Of a DNA stretch of 31,994 nucleotides, positions 14,734-20,983 are shown piece after piece. The stretch is from Eikenella sp963515595 (GTDB taxonomy: Bacteria > Pseudomonadota > Gammaproteobacteria > Burkholderiales > Neisseriaceae). Location: the NCBI GenBank assembly GCA_963515595.1, contig CAUPYH010000012.1:1-31994 (forward strand), written 5' to 3'. Both the position numbers and the translations under genes were made by a program. The notes beneath the pieces are model-generated. The model searched no databases, was not told where the DNA came from, and worked only from the letters and a program-made list of their open reading frames with translations. Positions within the stretch are counted from its first letter, which is position 1. The number at the start of each line of letters is the position of its first letter.

Positions 14734-14924
14734 GTCATTACCTTTTTAAAACCAACTTAACCTATCATTAGTCATCAAATAGATGACCAACATCTACCAA
14801 AATAGATCAGTTTTGGCCCCGACAGGGAGAAACTCCTAGGAAACTAGGAGCTAGAAAGGCGAGGAGTTTACAGCCTTTTCTTTCCTACTGCAAGACCTCG
14901 CCTACAAAAATACCAAAATTACAA
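14734..14924 (-). promoter_or_regulatory. Structured spacer between rpsQ and rplN; probable spc promoter and leader
   Basis: This 191-base gap is the only long break inside the superoperon, at the classic S10/spc boundary. On the minus strand it holds: TTGCAG (14888-14893), 17 bases, TAAACT (14865-14870), a modest promoter pair; an 8-pair stem closing AGGCGAGG/CCTCGCCT (14857-14864 with 14896-14903); a 7-pair hairpin CTCCTAG/CTAGGAG with a 4-base loop (14833-14850); and a 6-pair hairpin GTCATC/GATGAC (14771-14787). The first stem encloses the promoter-like pair, so promoter and stem may be alternatives. No small ORF looks real. Confidence 0.5.
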
Positions 14925-15188
14925 CTAAATTTCTTGAGACTTCTCAAGCAGGCTTTGGACAACCCATGACTTTGTCTTAGACAAAGGGCGACCCTCAGCA
15001 ATTACCACCACATCACCCACTTTGCACTCATTGCGCTCATCGTGAGCATGAATTTTAGTGGATCGCTGGATAATCTTACCATACAAGGGGTGTTTTACTC
15101 TGCGTTCAATCAAGACGGTTACTGTTTTATCCATCTTATCGCTGATCACCCTACCTTGCAAAGTTCGAACAATTTTGGCATCACTCAT
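14925..15188 (-). CDS. rpsQ: 30S ribosomal protein S17
   Basis: 87 residues: RTLQGRVISDKMDKTVTVLIERRVKHPLYGKIIQRSTKIHAHDERNECKVGDVVVIAEGRPLSKTKSW, the S17 OB-fold. It is a primary 16S rRNA binder in the 30S body. Its ATG lies inside the end of rpmC (8-base overlap), so translation is coupled. It is the last gene of the S10-type segment before the long spacer to rplN. Confidence 0.98.
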   Translation of the reverse strand: MSDAKIVRTLQGRVISDKMDKTVTVLIERRVKHPLYGKIIQRSTKIHAHDERNECKVGDVVVIAEGRPLSKTKSWVVQSLLEKSQEI

Positions 15189-15378
15189 TGCAAACCCCTT
15201 TCTCAGCTAACTTGGTTTTTACGCGAGCAATATCACGACGAACGCGCTTCAGCTCACTATTCTTGCTTAGCTGGCCAGTAGCATGTTGCATACGCAAACT
15301 AAATTGCGTCTTTAACAAACCAACCAGATCAGCCTCTAGCTGCTCCAATGATTTGTCTTTTAAATCAATCGTTTTCAT
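15181..15378 (-). CDS. rpmC: 50S ribosomal protein L29
   Basis: 65 residues from the second of two adjacent ATGs. The first, at 15381, overlaps the rplP stop as ATGATG; both are possible. The sequence MKTIDLKDKSLEQLEADLVGLLKTQFSLRMQHATGQLSKNSELKRVRRDIARVKTKLAEKG is a complete L29, two antiparallel helices located at the tunnel exit. It overlaps rpsQ by 8 bases and abuts rplP. Confidence 0.96.
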   Translation of the reverse strand: MKTIDLKDKSLEQLEADLVGLLKTQFSLRMQHATGQLSKNSELKRVRRDIARVKTKLAEKGVCNE

Positions 15379-15794
15379 CATTTACCTACCTGCCGGGATA
15401 CAAATGTTGTACGTATAGGCAATTTTGCAGCCGCTAAAGCAAACGCCTCTCTAGCCAAGGATTCTGATACTCCATCCATTTCATAGAGCACTTTGCCAGG
15501 CTTGATTTCAGCAACATAATACTCTACTGAGCCTTTACCGCCACCCATACGCACTTGGATTGGTTTTTCAGTAATAGGTTTATCTGGAAACACACGAATC
15601 CAAATACGCCCACCACGCTTAATATGACGAGTCATAGCACGTCGAGCCGCTTCAATCTGTCGAGCTGTTAATCTGCCACGACCAATTGCCTTCAAACCAA
15701 AATTACCAAAGCTGACATCGTATCCATTAGTAGCGACACCAGTATTGCGACCTTTATGCTGCTTGCGATATTTCATTCTAACCGGCTGTAGCAT
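15378..15794 (-). CDS. rplP: 50S ribosomal protein L16
   Basis: 138 residues from MLQPVRMKYRKQHKGRNTG, the standard L16 start. The open frame extends 14 codons further upstream into rpsC, but GGAGG lies 8 bases before the ATG at 15794. Motifs are GRGRLTARQIEAARRAMTRHIKRGGRIWIRVFPDKPITEKPIQVRMGGGKGSVEYYVAEIKPGKVLYEM. L16 shapes the A-tRNA site near the peptidyl transferase centre. It overlaps the end of rpsC by 17 bases. Confidence 0.97.
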   Translation of the reverse strand: MLQPVRMKYRKQHKGRNTGVATNGYDVSFGNFGLKAIGRGRLTARQIEAARRAMTRHIKRGGRIWIRVFPDKPITEKPIQVRMGGGKGSVEYYVAEIKPGKVLYEMDGVSESLAREAFALAAAKLPIRTTFVSRQVGK

Positions 15795-16473
15795 GGCGGC
15801 CACCTCCTTTTCTACGCTTATTCTCAGTGTTGGCATTTCCCAACAACTGTCCAGTCTCGCCCTTATAAACCCATACTTTCAGGCCTATAACACCATAGGT
15901 GGTATGCGCCTCGCTAGTGGCATATTCAACAGCTGCTCGCAAAGTATGCAACGGCACACGACCCTCACGATACCACTCGCTACGAGCGATATCCGCGCCA
16001 TTCAAACGCCCTGAAGTCATGATTTTGATACCTTTAGCTCCAGCACGCATAGCATTTTGCATAGCGCGCTTCATTGCGCGACGGAACTGCACACGTTTTT
16101 CCAACTGCTGAGCGATACCATCAGCAATAACTTGCGCATCCAATTCAGGCTTGCGAATTTCTTCGATATTCACATGAACAGGAACACCAAGCAATTGGTG
16201 CAAATCTTGCTTCAATACCTCAATATCCTCGCCCTTTTTACCAATCACAACACCAGGGCGTGCAGTATGAATGGTGATGCGAGCAGATTTAGCCGGACGC
16301 TCAATCACTACGCGGCCTACTGAAGCATTGGCTAAGCGCTTACGCAAATAATCACGCACGTCGATATCCTGCTTCAATACAGCAGCAAATTCTGTGCTCT
16401 TAGCAAACCACTTAGATGACCAGTCTTTATTTACAGCTAGGCGAAAGCCAGTTGGATGAATTTTTTGTCCCAT
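15778..16473 (-). CDS. rpsC: 30S ribosomal protein S3
   Basis: 231 residues: MGQKIHPTGFRLAVNKDWSSKWFA, a KH domain with ARITIHTARPGVVIGKKGEDIEVLKQDL, and the C-terminal domain with QLEKRVQFRRAMKRAMQNAMRAGAKGIKIMTSGRLNGADIARSEWYREGRVPLHTLRA. S3 lines the mRNA entry channel and contributes to helicase activity of the ribosome. The tail NTENKRRKGGGRHATAG overlaps the start of rplP. Confidence 0.98.
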   Translation of the reverse strand: MGQKIHPTGFRLAVNKDWSSKWFAKSTEFAAVLKQDIDVRDYLRKRLANASVGRVVIERPAKSARITIHTARPGVVIGKKGEDIEVLKQDLHQLLGVPVHVNIEEIRKPELDAQVIADGIAQQLEKRVQFRRAMKRAMQNAMRAGAKGIKIMTSGRLNGADIARSEWYREGRVPLHTLRAAVEYATSEAHTTYGVIGLKVWVYKGETGQLLGNANTENKRRKGGGRHATAG

Positions 16474-16482
16474 AGCTTTTCC

Positions 16483-16812
16483 TTAGTTTCCTACTGTCAC
16501 ATTAATATGACACGTTTGTTTTTCAATACGGTTGCCACGACCTTTTGCCCGGGCACGGAATCGTTTTAAACTCGGTCCCTTGTCCACAAAAATCGTTACA
16601 ACTTTAAGCTCATCAATGTCAGCGCCTTCGTTATGCTCAGCATTAGCGATAGCAGACTCTAATACCTTTTTAATCAGCTCAGCACCTTTCTTTGTGCTAA
16701 ATGCCAAAATATTAAGAGCTTGCTCTACCTCTTTGCCTCGAATTAAATCAGCAACTAACCGGGCTTTTTGAGCAGAAATACGGGCATTTTTATGTTGTGC
16801 AGATACTCTCAT
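16483..16812 (-). CDS. rplV: 50S ribosomal protein L22
   Basis: 109 residues: MRVSAQHKNARISAQKARLVADLIRGKEVEQALNILAFSTKKGAELIKKVLESAIANAEHNEGADIDELKVVTIFVDKGPSLKRFRARAKGRGNRIEKQTCHI. The beta-hairpin region near the C-terminus (RFRARAKGRGNRIEK) lines the nascent-peptide exit tunnel, a region where macrolide resistance changes occur in other species. It lies 9 bases before rpsC and 8 after rpsS. Confidence 0.98.
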   Translation of the reverse strand: MRVSAQHKNARISAQKARLVADLIRGKEVEQALNILAFSTKKGAELIKKVLESAIANAEHNEGADIDELKVVTIFVDKGPSLKRFRARAKGRGNRIEKQTCHINVTVGN

Positions 16813-16820
16813 GATTCACC

Positions 16821-17096
16821 TTATTTCTGGGCCTTTTTATCAGCCAAGTGTCCTTTAAAAGTACGAGTAAGCGCAAACTCACCCAACTTATGGCCAACCA
16901 TATTATCGCTAATAAACACAGGCACGTGAGTGCGACCATTATGTACCGCAATAGTCAACCCAATAAAATCGGGGAGAATTGTTGAGCGGCGAGACCATGT
17001 TTTAATAGGACGCTTATCATTGCCGGCGCGAGCAGCATCAACTTTTTTCAGCAGGTGCAGATCGACATATGGACCTTTTTTCAATGAACGAGCCAT
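16821..17096 (-). CDS. rpsS: 30S ribosomal protein S19
   Basis: 91 residues: MARSLKKGPYVDLHLLKKVD, RRSTILPDFIGLTIAVHNGRTHVPVFISDNMVGHKLGEFALTRTFKGHLADKKAQK, a complete S19. It lies in the 30S head with S13 and contacts the A-site region. It is 5 bases after rplB. Confidence 0.98.
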   Translation of the reverse strand: MARSLKKGPYVDLHLLKKVDAARAGNDKRPIKTWSRRSTILPDFIGLTIAVHNGRTHVPVFISDNMVGHKLGEFALTRTFKGHLADKKAQK

Positions 17097-17101
17097 ATCA
17101 A

Positions 17102-17935
17102 TTAACCTTTATTTGAATAGCGGCGACGAACAATCATATTGTCCGTACGCTTATTATTACGAGTTCGGTAACCCTTAGCCGGAGTACCCCATGGGCTGAC
17201 AGGCTCACGAGCCTCACCGGTACGACCCTCACCACCACCATGCGGGTGATCCACAGGATTCATTACCACACCACGGACGGTCGGACGAATACCACGCCAA
17301 CGATTAGCACCAGCTTTACCAATTTTCTTCAGACTTTGCTCTTCATTGCCAACTTCGCCAACAGTGGCACGGCAATCGATATGGATCTTACGCACCTCAC
17401 CTGAACGCAAACGAACTTGAGCGTACACACCTTCTTTAGCCAGCAAAACCGCGGAAGCACCAGCTGAACGAGCAATCTGAGCACCTTTGCTAGGTTTCAT
17501 CTCGATACAGTGGATGGTGGTACCAACCGGAATATTACGAATCGGCAAAGCATTACCAACTTTGATTGCAGCTTCTGCGCCAGAAACCAATACGGCACCC
17601 GCCTGGATACCGCGAGGAGCAATAATATAACGGCGCTCACCATCAGCGTAGCAAAGCAGCGCAATGAAAGCAGTACGGTTCGGATCGTACTCAATACGCT
17701 CAACTTTCGCAGGAATATTATCCTTATCGCGTTTAAAATCTACTACGCGGTAGTGATGTTTATGCCCACCACCTTTATGACGAGTAGTGATATGACCGTT
17801 ATGGTTACGGCCGGCGATAGAGTTTTTCTTCTCTACCAGCGGCGCATAAGGAGCACCCTTATGCAGACCCTCTGCAACCACGCGAACCATGCCGCGGCGG
17901 CCTGCAGAAGTCGGCTTCATTTTTACAATAGCCAT
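17102..17935 (-). CDS. rplB: 50S ribosomal protein L2
   Basis: 277 residues: MAIVKMKPTSAGRRGMVRVV, KGGGHKHHYRVVDFKRDKDNIPAKVERIEYDPNRTAFIALLCYADGERRYIIAPRG, and the signature GVVMNPVDHPHGGGEGRTGEAREPVSPWGTPAKGYRTRNNKRTDNMIVRRR near the C-terminus. The conserved His in DHPHGGG lies close to the peptidyl transferase centre. It follows rplW by 5 bases. Confidence 0.99.
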   Translation of the reverse strand: MAIVKMKPTSAGRRGMVRVVAEGLHKGAPYAPLVEKKNSIAGRNHNGHITTRHKGGGHKHHYRVVDFKRDKDNIPAKVERIEYDPNRTAFIALLCYADGERRYIIAPRGIQAGAVLVSGAEAAIKVGNALPIRNIPVGTTIHCIEMKPSKGAQIARSAGASAVLLAKEGVYAQVRLRSGEVRKIHIDCRATVGEVGNEEQSLKKIGKAGANRWRGIRPTVRGVVMNPVDHPHGGGEGRTGEAREPVSPWGTPAKGYRTRNNKRTDNMIVRRRYSNKG

Positions 17936-17940
17936 AATAT

Positions 17941-18255
17941 TTATTCCTTATCTGCAGCTGCTGCAACAGATTCCAAATCCAGCTCCTGTCCGGCAGCCAA
18001 GCTGATATAAGCCTTCTTCACGTTACTGCGGCGACCCAGAGTGCGACCAAAACGCTTTACTTTCCCTTTGATTGCAACTGTAGTCACTGAGGCTACCTGA
18101 ACACCAAACAACAATTCAACGGCAGCTTTAACTTCTGCCTTGGTTGCATCAGGCAACACTTTAAAAGTCATCTGGTTGCGTTTTTCAGCCAACAAATTGC
18201 TCTTTTCAGAAACAACAGGAGCCAAAATTACCTTCATCAAACGTTGTTGATTCAT
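17941..18255 (-). CDS. rplW: 50S ribosomal protein L23
   Basis: 104 residues from MNQQRLMKVILAPVVSEKSNLLAEKRNQMTFKVLPDATKAEVKAAVELLFGVQVASVTTVAIKGKVKRFGRTLGRRSNVKKAYISLAAGQELDLE. The ATG at 18261 adds MG, but GGAG lies 8 bases before 18255, and that start overlaps the rplD stop as ATGA. L23 sits at the tunnel exit and is the docking site for trigger factor and SRP. A 12-mer DUS falls within the gene. Confidence 0.97.
   Translation of the reverse strand: MNQQRLMKVILAPVVSEKSNLLAEKRNQMTFKVLPDATKAEVKAAVELLFGVQVASVTTVAIKGKVKRFGRTLGRRSNVKKAYISLAAGQELDLESVAAAADKE
18090..18101. repeat. Intragenic DUS in rplW
   Basis: AGGCTACCTGAA (12-mer core only, followed by C) inside rplW. On the coding strand it encodes part of FGVQVASV. 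It is the first DUS met after a 13.4-kb stretch without any. Confidence 0.8.
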
Positions 18256-18872
18256 ACCCATTGCTCCTCAAGTTGTGCAACCGCTTCCTTAGTTACCACT
18301 ACTTTTTTATAGCGAAGCAAGCTGTACGGATCAATCTGCTGAGCCTCCAGAACCAACACGTTTGGCAGGTTGCGTGAAGACAGATATACGTTTTCATCCA
18401 GCTGATTGGTAACAAACAAAACCTGCTCCATACCCAAATTTTTCACTTGCTCAGCAAAAGCTTTGGTTTTAGGAGTAGCAACAGACAGCTCTTCAATCAC
18501 AAACAAGCGCTCATCACGCACCAACTGGGACAAAATAGTCGCCATACCGGCACGGTACATCTTACGATTAACCTTCTGAGCAAAGTTTTCATCAGGCTTA
18601 TTCGGGAATGTACGGCCACCCCCTCTCCACAGCGGAGAAGAAGACATACCAGCACGAGCGCGGCCAGTACCTTTTTGGCGCCACGGCTTTTTGGTGGAGT
18701 GCTTCACTTCAGCACGAGTCAGCTGTGCACGGTTGCCAGAACGGGCATTTGCCAAGAAAGCAGTAACCAGCTGGTGAACCAATGCCTCGTTATATTCACG
18801 AGCAAACAGCGCATCGGAAGCAGCAAGGCTACCTGAAACCTGGCCTTTAGCATCAATTACTTTTAATTCCAT
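18252..18872 (-). CDS. rplD: 50S ribosomal protein L4
   Basis: 206 residues: MELKVIDAKGQVSGSLAASDALFAREYNEALVHQLVTAFLANARSGNRAQLTRAEVKHSTKKPWRQKGTGRARAGMSSSPLWRGGGRTFPNKP, the tunnel-reaching loop of L4, then a globular C-terminal part. In E. coli L4 also represses the S10 operon by attenuation in the leader and by blocking translation. The candidate leader here lies upstream of rplC. The start overlaps the rplC stop by one base (TAATG). An intragenic DUS lies at 18826-18838. Confidence 0.98.
   Translation of the reverse strand: MELKVIDAKGQVSGSLAASDALFAREYNEALVHQLVTAFLANARSGNRAQLTRAEVKHSTKKPWRQKGTGRARAGMSSSPLWRGGGRTFPNKPDENFAQKVNRKMYRAGMATILSQLVRDERLFVIEELSVATPKTKAFAEQVKNLGMEQVLFVTNQLDENVYLSSRNLPNVLVLEAQQIDPYSLLRYKKVVVTKEAVAQLEEQWV
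18826..18838. repeat. Intragenic DUS in rplD
   Basis: An exact AGGCTACCTGAAA near the 5' end of rplD, encoding part of GQVSGSLAA on the coding strand. Confidence 0.85.
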
Positions 18873-19516
18873 TACGCACCTACTTTCACGCTGGGGCGCA
18901 CAACTACATCACCATTGGCAGCACCGGGAACAGCACCTTTAACCAACAGCAGATTGCGTTCCGCATCCACACGAACCACTTCCAAACGCTGCACGGTCGC
19001 AGTAGTATTACCATACTGACCAGCCATACGTTTACCCGGGAACACACGACCCGGATCTTGGTTCATACCGATAGAACCAGGAACACGGTGAGAACGAGAG
19101 TTACCGTGAGAAGCACGTTGCGCACCAAAGTTATGGCGCTTGATGGTACCAGCAAAGCCCTTACCTTTAGAGGTGCCGGTTACATCTACAAACTGGCCAG
19201 CTTCAAAAATAGCAACAGTTACTTCGTCGCCCACTTTCAATTCAGCCAATTTCTCTTCAGTCAAAGCAAACTCATGCAAGCCGCGACCAGCCTCAACACC
19301 TGCTTTTGCAAAGTGACCGGCTTCTGCCTTGTTTACACGATTAGCTTTCTTCTGACCAAAGGTAACCTGAACAGCCGCATAGCCGTCGGTATCTTTGGAT
19401 TTTACCTGAGTGACGCGATTAGGAGACATTTCCAACACGGTTACCGGCACGGAAACACCTTGCTCGGTAAACACGCGGGTCATGCCCACCTTGCGCCCAA
19501 CCAGACCTAAAGTCAT
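18872..19516 (-). CDS. rplC: 50S ribosomal protein L3
   Basis: 214 residues: MTLGLVGRKVGMTRVFTEQGVSVPVTVLEMSPNRVTQVKSKDTDGYAAVQVTFGQ, then VDVTGTSKGKGFAGTIKRHNFGAQRASHGNSRSHRVPGSIGMNQDPGRVFPGKRMAGQYGN. The second stretch holds the Gln region that PrmB methylates in L3. L3 is an assembly initiator near the peptidyl transferase centre. It is the first gene of the superoperon here: no rpsJ precedes it, and a promoter and leader hairpins lie directly upstream. AAGGAAAAATC precedes the ATG. Confidence 0.98.
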   Translation of the reverse strand: MTLGLVGRKVGMTRVFTEQGVSVPVTVLEMSPNRVTQVKSKDTDGYAAVQVTFGQKKANRVNKAEAGHFAKAGVEAGRGLHEFALTEEKLAELKVGDEVTVAIFEAGQFVDVTGTSKGKGFAGTIKRHNFGAQRASHGNSRSHRVPGSIGMNQDPGRVFPGKRMAGQYGNTTATVQRLEVVRVDAERNLLLVKGAVPGAANGDVVVRPSVKVGA

Positions 19517-19538
19517 GATTTTTCCTTATATAACAAGG

Positions 19539-19560
19539 GGTCAGCTACGATTGGCCGACC
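19539..19560 (-). promoter_or_regulatory. Second leader hairpin upstream of rplC
   Basis: On the minus strand GGTCGGC pairs with GCTGACC (7 pairs including one G-U) around an 8-base loop. It ends about 22 bases before the rplC ATG and just upstream of the Shine-Dalgarno region. It may influence initiation at rplC. Confidence 0.5.
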
Positions 19561-19570
19561 TTTTGGACAA

Positions 19571-19598
19571 AACAAAAAACTTGGCTAAAAATGCCAAG
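19571..19598 (-). terminator. Terminator-like hairpin at the start of the rplC leader
   Basis: On the minus strand CTTGGC, 7-base loop, GCCAAG, then TTTTTTGTT. The stem plus U-run has intrinsic-terminator form. No minus-strand gene ends upstream, and the predicted start of the rplC transcript is at about 19597-19599. It would therefore be at the very 5' end of the rplC mRNA, a possible attenuator or 5' protective stem. Confidence 0.55.
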
Positions 19599-19604
19599 AC
19601 GCAC

Positions 19605-19634
19605 ACTATACTATATTTTCACTAAACCTTTCAA
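19605..19634 (-). promoter_or_regulatory. Promoter of the rplC-headed ribosomal operon
   Basis: On the minus strand TTGAAA (19629-19634) is followed by 18 bases and TATAGT (19605-19610). Each box matches the sigma70 consensus at 5 of 6 positions. It lies about 90 bases upstream of the rplC ATG and is the best sigma70-type match I found in the window. Confidence 0.65.
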
Positions 19635-19664
19635 GCAGAAACTTTGCCTTAGTTCTGCAGAATC

Positions 19665-19752
19665 AGGCTACCTGAAAATGCATATCATCCAAACGCAAAC
19701 ATATAGCCACGCGTTATATCGGTATAACAACAGGCAGGTTTTCAGGTAGCCT
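19665..19752. repeat. Two inverted DUS between rplC and the amidotransferase gene
   Basis: AGGCTACCTGAAAA at 19665-19678 and TTTTCAGGTAGCCT at 19739-19752 face each other with about 60 bases between. They lie between divergent genes, so a terminator role is unlikely; uptake sites are the simpler explanation. The rest of the 308-base gap holds the rplC promoter and leader and an AT-rich stretch upstream of the amidotransferase gene. Confidence 0.7.
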
Positions 19753-19824
19753 CAAGGTCGTTAAAATAATCATAGCGGTACAACACCTACCTGTTTTACT
19801 AAAACCAATCTCGAGGAACTCATC

Positions 19825-20667
19825 ATGTGCCAGCTTTTGGGCATGAACTGCAACACCCCCACCGACATCGTTTTCTCTTTCGAAGGCTTCCGCCTGCGCG
19901 GCGGGCTCACCGACCGACACGCCGACGGCTTTGGCATTGGCTTTTTCGAAAACAAAGGCGTGCGTATGTTCCACGACGACAAGCCCAGCGCCAGCTCGCC
20001 GGTGGCCGACTTGGTAAAAACCTACCAAATCAAATCCACCAACGTCATCGCCCACATCCGCAAAGCCACTCAAGGCAGCATCGGCTTAGCTAATACCCAC
20101 CCCTTCATCCGCGAAATGTGGGGCGAATACTGGCTGTTCGCCCACAACGGCCACCTTGGCGGCTTCCAACCTGAGGAAGGCCAATACTACCGCCCTGTCG
20201 GCAGCACCGATTCCGAACGTGCCTTCTGCTTCATACTGGAACAACTGCGCACCCGCTTCAAGCATAAGCCACCGGTGGGTAAATTGTTTGCAGAAGTGGC
20301 CGCGCTCACAGCACAGATCCGCCACCACGGATTATTCAACTTTATGCTGTCTAACGGAGAAATCTTGTTTGCCCATGCCAGCACGCTACTGTACTACATC
20401 ATCCGCCAAGCCCCCTTTGGTGAAGCACATCTTATCGATAACGATGTAGCCGTAGATTTCGCCGCGGTGACTACTCCCGATGACCGTGTAGCTGTTATCG
20501 CCACACAACCCCTTACCGCCAACGAAACTTGGACGCAACTGGCCGTAAATGAATTGGTTGCTTTCCGCGATGGCGACATCATTCTGCGCGATTGCCCGGA
20601 CAACCCTCGCTACCTCAGCCAGCAGGAAGGCTTGGCCATTGCCCGTGCTGCCGGCGTAGCCGCATAA
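19825..20667 (+). CDS. Class II glutamine amidotransferase (YafJ-like)
   Basis: 280 residues beginning MCQLLGMNC. Cys2 after Met removal is the N-terminal nucleophile of Ntn-type glutaminase domains. Other family marks are RHADGFGIGFFE, HIRKATQGSIGLANTHPF (Arg/Thr of the glutamine site), FAHNGHLGGF (oxyanion Asn-Gly) and VGSTDSERAFCFIL. This matches the stand-alone GATase type 4 (YafJ/Dug3-like) group. These proteins hydrolyse glutamine or a gamma-glutamyl bond; the acceptor in bacteria is not firmly known. The gene has a good Shine-Dalgarno (GAGGA, 7 bases). It is followed by a strong terminator, so it is probably monocistronic. Confidence 0.88.
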   Translation: MCQLLGMNCNTPTDIVFSFEGFRLRGGLTDRHADGFGIGFFENKGVRMFHDDKPSASSPVADLVKTYQIKSTNVIAHIRKATQGSIGLANTHPFIREMWGEYWLFAHNGHLGGFQPEEGQYYRPVGSTDSERAFCFILEQLRTRFKHKPPVGKLFAEVAALTAQIRHHGLFNFMLSNGEILFAHASTLLYYIIRQAPFGEAHLIDNDVAVDFAAVTTPDDRVAVIATQPLTANETWTQLAVNELVAFRDGDIILRDCPDNPRYLSQQEGLAIARAAGVAA

Positions 20668-20683
20668 ATTCTCTCAATACTGC

Positions 20684-20717
20684 AACAATCTGGCTGCCCT
20701 GCAGCCAGATTGTTTTC
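20684..20717 (+). terminator. Strong terminator after the amidotransferase gene
   Basis: AACAATCTGGCTG and CAGCCAGATTGTT form a perfect 13-pair stem with a 5-base loop (CCCTG), followed by TTTTC. It begins 16 bases after the stop. It contains no DUS, unlike most other terminators in the window. Confidence 0.85.
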
Positions 20718-20983
20718 ATTATTGCCACGCCCCAAGCATTAACACTTGAAAATTTTTTGATTTAATCGCTTGACATACACCTTGCCTTTCCTTTACTTTA
20801 CAGCCATGCCTTTGCATAAAGCTGCTGAGTTTCCCATAAAGGAATATGCAAACATTGATTTTTGCCCAATTTGTGGCATGGGTCACTGATGCAATGGCAT
20901 CTTCATCAATGAAGTTTTTCAACCACTGAGATAAGCCACCTAATCCAAGAGTGCTGTCTCTCATTAATATATGGATGGATACC
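20718..20983. other. Intergenic region upstream of lysS
   Basis: About 266 bases. A perfect -35 box TTGACA lies at 20770-20775 with a weak -10 (TACTTT) about 18 bases on; this could be the lysS promoter with a long leader of roughly 180 bases. An 88-codon minus-strand frame (20719-20985) crosses the region but shows no family motif and ends inside lysS. I see nothing else definable. Confidence 0.4.
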
